Assembly (NCBI RefSeq): GCF_027257845.1
Contig: NZ_JAPVOT010000005.1
Span: 62,001-126,000 of the forward strand
Reading direction: 5' to 3'
Length of the DNA stretch: 64,000 nt
DNA from: Alteromonas sp. BMJM2
GTDB lineage: Bacteria; Pseudomonadota; Gammaproteobacteria; Enterobacterales; Alteromonadaceae
Below, piece by piece: positions 56,298 to 63,703 of this stretch. Every line of letters begins with the position of its first letter. Positions within the stretch are counted from its first letter, which is position 1. The position numbers were made by a program, and so were the translations under genes. The notes under the pieces were generated by a model, which saw only the letters and a program-made list of their open reading frames with translations, did not search any database and was not told the DNA's origin.

Positions 56298-56425
56298 ACT
56301 TCTCTTCCCTTTCCTTCACTTGGCACCCGCTTTTCCTGCTTACTTTGTTGCAATATATCACTTGTTGGAAGCGCGAGTTTATCAACGTACCTCAAGCACA
56401 AACATTACAAACTTTGACTAATTTG

Positions 56426-56440
56426 ATTACACAATGTAAT
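56426..56440. promoter_or_regulatory. Palindrome in the paaX-aidB divergent promoter
   Basis: ATTACA and TGTAAT with a 3-base spacer, 40 bp before the aidB-like start and 129 bp from the paaX-like start. It may be the operator of the PaaX-like regulator. It does not closely match the E. coli PaaX site, so this is a candidate only. Confidence 0.4.
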
Positions 56441-56479
56441 TTACTATACGAAAACCCACCGCTAGCTGAGCAAAATAAC

Positions 56480-58141
56480 ATGAAATTAAGCAACAAATTT
56501 CATACACATGAGGTAGTAAATCAACCCCATGAGCTTTTGGCTTATAACCTTTGGCTAGCTGACCCGCTGCTTCAAAGTTTGGTGAAACAACATCATTATG
56601 CTCCTCTTCCCACACTGCTTGATAAATTCGGTCAATATACTGGTGAAATGCAATTTGAACATGGTGAACTTGCCAACAAAAACAAGCCCATTTTGCATGC
56701 TTTTGACCGATATGGACGCAGAACAGACAACGTAGAGTTTCATCCAAGCTATCATGCTCTGATGGGCTCGGCCATGGAGCATCAGGTACATTCGTATTCG
56801 TGGCAAAACAGCTCAATACCAGGTGCTCACGTCGTTCGCGCCACCTTGCTCTATATTCATAGCCAGGCTGATGCTGGCACCACCTGCCCGCTAACAATGA
56901 CCCATGCAGCCGTACCCGCCATTCAGTACGCAAAACACCTTCCTGATTATTGGCTTGATAAAATTATCAACGGTAGCTATGACTCGCGAGCGCTTCCTGC
57001 ATTGGAAAAAAACGGTATTACTGTGGGTATGGGCATGACTGAAAAGCAGGGAGGTTCAGATGTAAGGCGCAATACTACCAAAGCCGTGAAACAAGCTGAT
57101 GGCAGCTACGCCATTACCGGACATAAATTCTTTTACTCTGCGCCAATGTGCGATGCCCACCTCGTCTTAGCTCAGGCCAAAGGCGGGCTAAGCTGCTTCC
57201 TTCTTCCTAGGATACTTGAAAATGGCGAATTAAATCATGTTCGTATTCAGCGCCTTAAAGACAAACTGGGGGATTGGAGCAATGCATCATCAGAAGTAGA
57301 GTTTCAAGAGGCGACTGCTTATTTAGTGGGTGAGGAAGGTCGCGGTGTATCTGTAATTATCGATATGGTATCGCTTACCCGACTCGACTGTATGATTGGC
57401 TCTAGTGCTTTGATGAGGCAAGCGCTAATTCAAGCAATACATCACGTTAGCCACCGAGATGCTTTTGGTAATACGTTGATCAATCAGCCTCTAATGCAAA
57501 ATGTGTTAGCAGACCTCACCATCGAAAGTGCTGCTGCTACTGCGCTGACTATGCGAGTAGCAAAGGCCGTTGATGAAAGTCGTACTAATCCTCAAGAGGC
57601 TGCCCTTGCTCGTATTTGCACGGCTATTGGCAAGTACTGGATTTGTAAACGTACCGCAACGTTTGTAAATGAAGCGCAAGAGTGCCTTGGTGGCATTGGC
57701 TATGTGGAAGAAAACATAATGCCGCGGTTGTACCGCCAAGCGCCGTTAAACTCAATTTGGGAAGGCAGCGGTAATGTACAGTGTTTGGATGTGCTGCGGG
57801 CCATGGCAAAAGAGCCTGCAACGCAGAAAACGTTATTTTCAGAACTAAAAAGTGCTAAGGGAAAGAATTCGCATTTCGATGAGTATGTTGCGCAACTCTC
57901 TAAAGGGTTTAGCGATACTGAAGCACTGGAAATGCGCAGTCGTTTGTTAACAGAGCAAACGGCGTTAGCACTTCAGGCTTGTGTGCTGCTAAATAACGAA
58001 GAGGCTGAAATACGCACTATTGCAAACAGCTTTTGCGAGAGCAGGCTGGCCGGCCGCCATGGTTTGGCATTTGGTACGTTACCGGCCTCTGCGCCATGTG
58101 AGGAGATTATTACTGCAGGGGCTTTATCAAAAAGAGGCTAA
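56480..58141 (+). CDS. AidB-like acyl-CoA dehydrogenase
   Basis: A 553-residue flavoprotein from the ATG at 56480; the open frame reaches upstream to 56264 but overlaps the divergent paaX-like gene there. The sequence follows E. coli AidB nearly block by block: THEVVNQPHELLAYNLWLADPLLQSL, LANKNKPILHAFDRYGRRTDNVEFHPSYHALM, GMGMTEKQGGSDVRRNTTKA, GHKFFYSAPMCDAHLVLAQAKGGLSCFLLPR, RLKDKLGDWSNASSEVEF and PLNSIWEGSGNVQCLDVLRAM. E. coli AidB (541 residues) belongs to the adaptive response to alkylation and binds DNA; its dehydrogenase role is unclear. The stop overlaps the decayed gene on the other strand. Confidence 0.9.
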   Translation: MKLSNKFHTHEVVNQPHELLAYNLWLADPLLQSLVKQHHYAPLPTLLDKFGQYTGEMQFEHGELANKNKPILHAFDRYGRRTDNVEFHPSYHALMGSAMEHQVHSYSWQNSSIPGAHVVRATLLYIHSQADAGTTCPLTMTHAAVPAIQYAKHLPDYWLDKIINGSYDSRALPALEKNGITVGMGMTEKQGGSDVRRNTTKAVKQADGSYAITGHKFFYSAPMCDAHLVLAQAKGGLSCFLLPRILENGELNHVRIQRLKDKLGDWSNASSEVEFQEATAYLVGEEGRGVSVIIDMVSLTRLDCMIGSSALMRQALIQAIHHVSHRDAFGNTLINQPLMQNVLADLTIESAAATALTMRVAKAVDESRTNPQEAALARICTAIGKYWICKRTATFVNEAQECLGGIGYVEENIMPRLYRQAPLNSIWEGSGNVQCLDVLRAMAKEPATQKTLFSELKSAKGKNSHFDEYVAQLSKGFSDTEALEMRSRLLTEQTALALQACVLLNNEEAEIRTIANSFCESRLAGRHGLAFGTLPASAPCEEIITAGALSKRG

Positions 58142-58481
58142 GGTGAAAGCCAGAACGCTTGAGATGCTTTATAGTAAGGAGTATCGACAATGGAGTTCAG
58201 TGCTTCGTTCACATGCTCTATGACGTTCTTTCCCCACGTATTATTGGTACAACTCACCGCACCAGGTATGGGTGTCTCACCCAATTCTGTGGTGTAATAA
58301 TATTGCAGCTTGCTTTTTCCCTCGGTACGAATGAAGTAGTTCAAGAAGGAGGAGCCGAATTTACCGCCCAAATAATGGCCACTTTTTCTGTCTTATCCAC
58401 CTGCGCGCTACTTGGCGCATTCGCTGCACAGGCTGCGAAGCACATCGTAATACCTGTGATCGTGAGCAATTATTTGAACAT
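58138..58481 (-). pseudogene. Remnant of a periplasmic solute-binding protein gene
   Basis: An ATG at 58479-58481 opens MFK, then TAA, then LLTITGITMCFAACAANA and VDKTEKVAIIWAVNSAPPS: a signal peptide and the first strand of a solute-binding protein. The TAA is one base from CAA (Gln). The frame then breaks near 58350, and another frame gives the C-terminus: FLNYFIRTEGKSKLQYYYTTELGETPIPGAVSCTNNTWGKNVIEHVNEALNSIVDTPYYKASQAFWL, ending TAG at 58138. Such ends are typical of the TIGR02285-like binding proteins of about 250-300 residues, so 150 or more central residues are gone. The last 4 bp overlap the aidB-like stop. Confidence 0.75.
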
Positions 58482-58731
58482 AAGTCATTTCGTGAAATTG
58501 AAAACGGGCGAAGTATCAACGATGTTTATATTTTCAACAATTATGAATTAGTCTACTCATTCTTAAGACCATTGCTTTTGATGCAATCATTGATGTTGCC
58601 ATTGATGTTGCAATAGGCGATTCTGTCGTTAGTGAACTGCAAAGACTTATTGCATAAGCCAATCATGATCAACTGATTCTAAAAGCCCTTTTTAAAAGGC
58701 TGAAGATGCTCCAATGAATAAGGATAAGACG

Positions 58732-59292
58732 ATGAGAGAACGATTTAGAAAGGCCCAACTGTTTTTCTGTTTGATCGCGTTCGGTGGCTTATTAGCGGGT
58801 TGTGCCTCTAACGCCCCGTCTATCAGCGTAGACGAAACACAGGCCTTTCAAAATATTAATAGCTTTTATGTCAAGCCAGCGCTAAACAGCGTTAATCCAA
58901 CGCTTGAAAACAGTATTGCACAGACTATCGCCAATGTGATGACAGCGAAAGGGTTAACTGAGGTTTCACAGGATGAAGCTGACGTGCTCATCGGTTTTTT
59001 TCCTTTTGTTGAATCTAAAGATGGCGGCACACGTTTAAATATTGGCCTAGGCAGCGGCACATTTGGTCGCTCGGGCGGAATTTCCATAGGTAGCGTGTTT
59101 AGCATTCCTGTTGGCGAGCAATTTACAGAATATCAAAACTTACAAATAGACGTCACAAAAGAAAACATCTTTGTTTATAGTGCGTCGGGCAGTACTAAAA
59201 TTGAATCGAATGATGCTATTACCGTTCAACGGGCACTAAACGAACTAGTGACATCACTTCTCGATAGCTACCCAAACACTAAAGATAATTAA
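58732..59292 (+). CDS. DUF4136-type lipoprotein
   Basis: A 186-residue lipoprotein: signal peptide KAQLFFCLIAFGGLLAGC with a canonical lipobox (LAGC), so it is anchored in the outer or inner membrane. The DUF4136-like domain follows (FQNINSFYVKPALNSVNPTLENSIAQTIANVMTAKGLTEVSQDEADVLIGFFPF and ENIFVYSASGSTKIESN). The ATG at 58732 has AAGGAT eight bases upstream; an in-frame ATG at 58714 would add six residues. Function unknown. It precedes the CyaA-like gene by 88 bp. Confidence 0.83.
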   Translation: MRERFRKAQLFFCLIAFGGLLAGCASNAPSISVDETQAFQNINSFYVKPALNSVNPTLENSIAQTIANVMTAKGLTEVSQDEADVLIGFFPFVESKDGGTRLNIGLGSGTFGRSGGISIGSVFSIPVGEQFTEYQNLQIDVTKENIFVYSASGSTKIESNDAITVQRALNELVTSLLDSYPNTKDN

Positions 59293-59380
59293 CAAGCAGA
59301 TAGCAGTGAATCGCGCTATGCTTGGTAATGAATTTAAGACAATGGATATCAGGCACAGGCAATTGGGCGAATAATGATAT

Positions 59381-61366
59381 ATGGTTGAGCAAAAATCGCT
59401 CTCTTTACAGAAGAACCTTACAATAAGGTTGCTGCGCGTATTGCGATACAACAAATCACGAACAGAGCGTGCCCTTAGTTTATTGCCTCCCGAAAACAAA
59501 CCATTGTTTCATGTGTTGCCATTTTTAATCCACGTAAATCATCCCGATTTACCCGGGTATGTTGAACCGCCTTCAAACGATGCAACAGTGCCTTTTGGTA
59601 TTAACAATTACTCCTTCAGAAAAGATATTGAAATGGCGCTGACGCGCTGTTTTCCCTCATTGCAGTCTTTATTTGCTGACATTAAATCTATTTGGCCTCG
59701 CCAGCGGTGCATTGACTCGCTGGTCCTCATGGGGAGCATTGGTACTATTGCGCAAACCGACACGTCAGATTTTGACTATTGGGTATGTGTAGACGGAAAG
59801 CAGTTCTCTCCACAGTCCCTTGATTTATTAGCTCAAAAGCTTAACGCGATAGAGCAATGGGCTGATAGCAAGTGGGGCGTCGAAGTACACTTCTTTCTAT
59901 CGGATATCGAAAAGGTAAAACGAAATGACTTCGGCGTTGCCGACGGAGAAAGTGCAGGGTCTGCGCAAGCATTATTTTTAAAAGCAGAATTTTACAGCAC
60001 AAACATTGTTGTGGCCGGTAAGGTGCCTTTTTGGTGGTTAACACCTGAAAAATCGTCTCTAAAGCAATACGACGGCATTTTGGGATGCCTTGAAAAAGGA
60101 GGATCACCCGACTTAGATTGGTTTATGGATTTAGGACATCTAGAAAAACTTGATGCTGGAGAGCTTTTTGGCGCTGCCATATGGCAGCTGGGTAAAGCAA
60201 TGGATTCGCCATTTAAATCATTACTGAAAATGGCAAAACTAGAAGTGTATCTCGCCAAGATAGACAGTGAACAACCCTTGTGCAACACGCTTAAGAAGTA
60301 CGTTCACTTAGGCTCTGACGCGCCGGGAAACGACACTGATATCGATCCCTACGCACTGATGTTCAACGAGTTAATTACACACTACACTGCAGAAGGGCAG
60401 CCAGAAGATATTCTTATATTGCAGCAGTGTTTGTACCTCAAATCTGCATGCAAGCTCAGCCAGCCCTTGTACGAGGGAGAAAAACCACACTTTAAACGAC
60501 GAATTATGGCTGCTTATGCCAAAAGCTGGGGCTGGAGCAGAAAGACATTGGAGCACCTCGATAACATTCAAAAATGGAATTTTAATGAGCGCGTTCAATT
60601 AAGTCGTCGCATACACCGCTTTTTATTGAAATGTTACAGGCGCATATCAAGTCAGCTTGATGGGCAAACCCAAATCATGGATGAAAAAGACATGACAGTG
60701 CTTGGTCGCCGATTAAGCACCTTCTACGGTAAAAAACCAAACAAAGTGGAATTTCTTCGAAGAGCTTTTGATGAGAGTTTATATTGCCCCACCGTAACCA
60801 TAGCCGTGAAAACTCTTAAGAATGGCGATGAGATATGGACCGCCTACGCAGGTGATAGGCTGAGCAAGTCGGGTATTATCGATGAATCGCAAAAGATTTC
60901 ACAAGCATCTAATGCAATGGCGTTACTTGTGTGGTGTGTTGCCAGTCGCATAATAGACACTAACACAAAAATTCACCTAGATTACAACTACTGCGAAATT
61001 AGCGAGCTCGACCTAAATGACCTGCTAAAACACCTGTGCGCGTTGTTTCCACCTGTACGGGTATCTGCATTGCCGCGAGAGGATTTACTGGCCCCAGAAC
61101 GCATTATGACATGCATGGCGTTAGTTAATTTCCCCACCCTTCGCCAAAAGCCTACAGTAGAAGATGTGTATGTGCTTTACAGCACCACTTGGGGTGAGAC
61201 GTTTTTGACACATGAGGAAGACGTTCTAGATAACCTATGGTACGAGCTTTCCGAAGTAACGCCTAAACCAAAGTGCTATGTGATGGTTCCTCGCGGAAAT
61301 CAACAGTCTCGTATTTTAGGTGAATTTCTTGAATCTACCGATCTTACTTTTACAGTAGTTCACTAA
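59381..61366 (+). CDS. Class I adenylate cyclase-like protein (short CyaA relative)
   Basis: A 661-residue cytoplasmic protein clearly related to enterobacterial CyaA (848 residues). FHVLPFLIHVNHPDLPGYVEP matches the CyaA start region, VLMGSIGTIAQTDTSDFDYWVCVD has the nucleotidyltransferase GS..SDxDxW core (CyaA: GSTSS..SSDLDIW), and WGVEVHFFLSDIEKVKRNDFG, EFYSTNIVVAGKVPFWWLTP, DSPFKSLLKMAKLEVYL and DPYALMFNELITHY follow in the same order. The two catalytic Asp are kept. The C-terminal regulatory part is shorter than in CyaA. It probably makes cAMP, perhaps as a second cyclase; activity is inferred. Confidence 0.85.
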   Translation: MVEQKSLSLQKNLTIRLLRVLRYNKSRTERALSLLPPENKPLFHVLPFLIHVNHPDLPGYVEPPSNDATVPFGINNYSFRKDIEMALTRCFPSLQSLFADIKSIWPRQRCIDSLVLMGSIGTIAQTDTSDFDYWVCVDGKQFSPQSLDLLAQKLNAIEQWADSKWGVEVHFFLSDIEKVKRNDFGVADGESAGSAQALFLKAEFYSTNIVVAGKVPFWWLTPEKSSLKQYDGILGCLEKGGSPDLDWFMDLGHLEKLDAGELFGAAIWQLGKAMDSPFKSLLKMAKLEVYLAKIDSEQPLCNTLKKYVHLGSDAPGNDTDIDPYALMFNELITHYTAEGQPEDILILQQCLYLKSACKLSQPLYEGEKPHFKRRIMAAYAKSWGWSRKTLEHLDNIQKWNFNERVQLSRRIHRFLLKCYRRISSQLDGQTQIMDEKDMTVLGRRLSTFYGKKPNKVEFLRRAFDESLYCPTVTIAVKTLKNGDEIWTAYAGDRLSKSGIIDESQKISQASNAMALLVWCVASRIIDTNTKIHLDYNYCEISELDLNDLLKHLCALFPPVRVSALPREDLLAPERIMTCMALVNFPTLRQKPTVEDVYVLYSTTWGETFLTHEEDVLDNLWYELSEVTPKPKCYVMVPRGNQQSRILGEFLESTDLTFTVVH

Positions 61367-61777
61367 ACCAAGCATTGCATTGCTCTATTTGTCCTTGCCT
61401 CGCTATATATTCCCATTTTAACAATAACATCTTTTATCACTCGTCCATTTGCCTTTGCAATTTAAATCCCGCTATCCGTAACACCAATCTGCAACTCGCC
61501 TACTTGGCCTTCCTCAAATAGATGGAAAAAACAACAAAAAAACTTGCAAACATCGATTACAAGTGTAATCTTAAATGAGAGATTACACTTGTAATCACAA
61601 ATCATAAGAAATTTAATGATGTGTGTGCAATGTATATCGCAGTAAAAATAGCGTGTTACGTTTTTACTCATTGAGTGATATTGCGTCGAGTTGTTGCTTA
61701 AAATCACGATGCTAAGAAAGAGCGTTAAATAGCAGCTTAAAACAAAGATAACTAGTTTAAATAAAGGTAACTAGGAC
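61367..61777. other. Intergenic region with the blaI promoter
   Basis: 411 bp, AT-rich, without a gene. It holds the two BlaI-type operators (61555-61596). TTGCAA and TAATCT 16 bp apart could be the -35 and -10 boxes, with the -10 box inside the first operator. A leader of about 180 bases would precede blaI. Confidence 0.6.
61555..61596. promoter_or_regulatory. Twin BlaI-family operators
   Basis: Two 16-bp palindromes of the form GATTACA-NN-TGTAATC, at 61555-61570 (centre AG) and 61581-61596 (centre CT), 26 bp centre to centre. The second is the exact reverse complement of the first. The TACA-NN-TGTA core is the BlaI/MecI operator consensus. The first overlaps a probable -10 box. Confidence 0.85.
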
Positions 61778-62158
61778 ATGTCCAAACCCGATATCTCTAA
61801 TGCAGAATTTGATGTACTTGATGTATTGTGGGAGCGTAATCCCGCAAGTGCTAGTGACGTAGTGCAAACCTTATCTAGCCATAAGGAGTGGCATGAGAAA
61901 ACCATTAAGACCTTATTAAGTCGACTAGTAAAAAAAGGGGTTATTGGGTTTGAAAAACAGCAGCGTCAATATTTGTATTACCCACTTATCGCGCGAGAAG
62001 ATTATACCGCGCAAGAAGCAGAAAGTTTTGTCGGAAAACTTTTCAAGGGCAAAATCACACCATTAGTAGCAGGGTTTGCAACCCAGAAAACATTGTCAAA
62101 AGATGATGTTAACGAATTAAAAGCATTAATTGCTCAATGGGAAGAAGACAATGACTGA
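61778..62158 (+). CDS. blaI: BlaI/MecI/CopY-family repressor
   Basis: A 126-residue winged-helix repressor: ISNAEFDVLDVLWERNPASASDVVQTL, then WHEKTIKTLLSRLVKKGVIGFEKQQRQYLYYPLIAREDY, matching BlaI and MecI. In those systems the repressor dimer is cleaved after the BlaR1-type sensor is triggered. Its operators are visible upstream. The next gene starts inside its last codons (overlap of 8 bp), so the pair is coupled. No beta-lactamase gene is adjacent; targets other than itself are unknown. Confidence 0.93.
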   Translation: MSKPDISNAEFDVLDVLWERNPASASDVVQTLSSHKEWHEKTIKTLLSRLVKKGVIGFEKQQRQYLYYPLIAREDYTAQEAESFVGKLFKGKITPLVAGFATQKTLSKDDVNELKALIAQWEEDND

Positions 62159-62900
62159 ATGGTTAATTGCACAGCAAGGTGCTTTGAGTATTGCCCTAAT
62201 GTTACTGCTGCTCGCAGAGCGATTTACAGCAAAAATGGGCACTATGTTTACCTATAAATTATGGGCCACCGTGCCAGCTGTATTACTCTTAAACAACTTA
62301 CCTACCTATAGTGTATCGGTAACAAGTGACTCATTCTCTAGGTATATAGTGAACACGACTCCCTCTTTCACAGTACAGTACATAGACGTACTTCTTTATC
62401 TTTGGGTAGTAGGTGCGGGCGCCTTAATCGTTACTACCCTTGTGCATTATTTATCCCTTACTGCCTCCTTAAAAAAGATGAGCACTAACGGTGATGTGGC
62501 CTATTACTCATCTAAGGCAACTACGCCCATGTTATTTGGCTTTATTAACCCTAAAATAGTGCTGCCCTTGAACTTTGGCCGCATATTTTGTGAAGCGCAA
62601 CAGCACATGATTATAGAGCATGAATCTGTCCATAAGCATCACAGGGATCATTTTTGGAACGGCGTTTCCTTCATTTTAATCACGCTATTTTGGTTCAACC
62701 CTCTCATTTGGATTGCGCTTAAAGCATTTCGAACTAATCAAGAACTAGCCTGCGACTACAAAGTGCTTTCAAACAAAAGCGATAAGGAAACACTCATTTA
62801 TGCAAAAGCACTCGTACAGTGTGCCGAGCAATCCCCGCAGACACTGAGTCTGTACCCTACCTTTGGAGAAAAAAGTACCATGAAAAAACGTTTAGTATAA
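62151..62900 (+). pseudogene. BlaR1-type M56 metallopeptidase, 5' part of an interrupted gene
   Basis: Membrane-bound zinc metallopeptidase of the BlaR1/MecR1 type. The start is the ATG at 62151, with GAAGAAG before it. Membrane segments alternate with a cytoplasmic peptidase domain: LFGFINPKIVLPLNFG, then the zinc site HESVHKHHRDHFWNGVSFILITLFWFNPLIWIALKAFRTNQELACDYKVL, with HExxH and the downstream Glu. It ends STMKKRLV and a stop that belongs to the inserted element at 62896. Joining TTA (62892-62894) to GAC (63169) restores a frame of 392 residues that continues into a TonB C-terminal domain. The peptidase half is complete and may still be made as a short protein. Confidence 0.8.
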
Positions 62901-62940
62901 AAGGGCGTGCTGGCCTTTTCTGTACTAATTTTGGTCTAAA

Positions 62941-63022
62941 TGGAAGCATTTTAATCGCGAAACAGTACTGTAGGCCTAGTGGGCTAAGTCAAAGGACTGT
63001 GACAAAGAGTAAAATGCTTCCA
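62941..63022. repeat. Internal stem A of the element
   Basis: TGGAAGCATTTTA (62941-62953) and TAAAATGCTTCCA (63010-63022), a perfect 13-bp inverted repeat. Its loop holds the palindrome ACAGTACTGT (62962-62971) and the segment 62976-62987, which pairs with 63081-63092 in the other hairpin. Confidence 0.9.
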
Positions 63023-63038
63023 TAACGACCCCTTCGGG

Positions 63039-63134
63039 CAGCGCCTGTGTGCTGTTTATACCGCGTTAAATAGTTTCGATTTAGCCCACTAGACCTTCAA
63101 CTATTTGCCTTGTCTAAACAGCACACAGACCGCT
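63039..63134. repeat. Internal stem C of the element, with nested stem
   Basis: CTGTGTGCTGTTTA (63045-63058) and TAAACAGCACACAG (63115-63128) pair over 14 bp; GCAGCG and CGCTGC extend the stem beyond a small bulge. Nested inside are AAATAGTT (63068-63075) and AACTATTT (63099-63106), with TTAGCCCACTAG (63081-63092) in the loop. A CCCTTCGGG (UUCG-type) hairpin lies just before, at about 63030-63038. Confidence 0.88.
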
Positions 63135-63165
63135 GCAAAAATGTACAGAAAAGGCCAACACGCCC

Positions 63166-63603
63166 TTAGACAAGCTTCCACAGAATCGACTAGCCGCATT
63201 CGTGGCAGTGTCGCTAAGCGTATTGCTAATGGCGAATACTGCTGCGGCCAATATGCCGCCACCACCGCCGAAAAATCATGCTGATGCAAAGCAATATACC
63301 CCCGTTGAGCCCAAGGTAAATGAAGCCTCACCCATAGCTCACGTTTCACCGACCTACCCTGAAGCCGCGGCAAAGGCCAATACCGAAGGATTCGTGGTGT
63401 TGCAATTCGATATCACAGAAACTGGCGCTACTGATAACGTAACGGTAGTAGAGTCGTCACCTGAAGGCGTATTCGATAAAAGTGCCAGTAGCGCTCTCAA
63501 ACAGTGGCAATATAAGCCGCGGGTTCAAAATGGCAAAGCATTAAGGCAAACAGGGTTGTTAGTACAGCTTGACTACAAGTTGTCTTCTGACGATGCTGAC
63601 TAA
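63166..63603 (+). pseudogene. TonB C-terminal domain, 3' part of the interrupted blaR1 gene
   Basis: After the element the frame resumes as DKLPQNRLAAFVAVSLSVLLMANTAAAN, a hydrophobic stretch, a proline-rich linker (MPPPPPKN) and a TonB-type C-terminal domain: VSPTYPEAAAKANTEGFVVLQFDITETGATDNVTVVESSPEGVFDKSASSALKQWQYKPRVQNGKA. M56 proteins fused to TonB domains are common in this group. A GTG at 63202 could start a separate small protein, but it would lack a good ribosome-binding site and part of the membrane segment. Confidence 0.8.
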
Positions 63604-63626
63604 CGAAGGGAGAAAGTAGAAAGAAT

Positions 63627-63659
63627 ACTAAAAGGAGCGCTGCTCCTTTTAGTGTTTTT
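63627..63659. terminator. Strong bidirectional terminator
   Basis: A perfect 12-bp stem, ACTAAAAGGAGC (63627-63638) and GCTCCTTTTAGT (63642-63653), loop GCT, followed by GTTTTT. It separates the convergent blaR1 remnant and gloA. Confidence 0.92.
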
Positions 63660-63703
63660 AAAAAAAGGCTTAGAAACGCTTACAAAATATCAGGTGCGTT
63701 GTT

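Larger units (their letters stand above)
62896..63165. mobile_element. MITE-like structured element inserted in blaR1
   Basis: About 270 bp with no meaningful ORF. Terminal inverted repeats of 25 bp, 62901-62925 and 63143-63167, match at 24 of 25 positions (AAGGGCGTG, then C or T, then TGGCCTTTTC and TGTAC). TTAG at 62892-62895 and 63166-63169 is the probable 4-bp target duplication; removing 274 bp restores the reading frame. Inside are four more inverted repeats (see the next entries and findings). The element ends are set by the TTAG repeat on each side; the repeats as such would place them at 62901 and 63167. It encodes no transposase, so it would need one from elsewhere. Confidence 0.8.

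Noticed and set aside
56426-56440. BlaI-type operator before the aidB-like gene
   Set aside because: Arms ATTACA and TGTAAT resemble the BlaI site, but the spacer is three bases, not two, and the adjacent regulator is PaaX-like.
56264-56479. Upstream extension of the aidB-like frame
   Set aside because: It would overlap the divergent paaX-like start and has no AidB similarity; the ATG at 56480 aligns with the E. coli AidB N-terminus.
58159-58551. Plus-strand ORF of 130 codons after the aidB-like gene
   Set aside because: The opposite strand carries the recognisable solute-binding fragments; this ORF is their antisense.
63101-63373. Minus-strand ORF of 90 codons across the right end of the element and the TonB part
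   Set aside because: It is antisense to the TonB domain and runs through the terminal repeat; no signal of a real protein.
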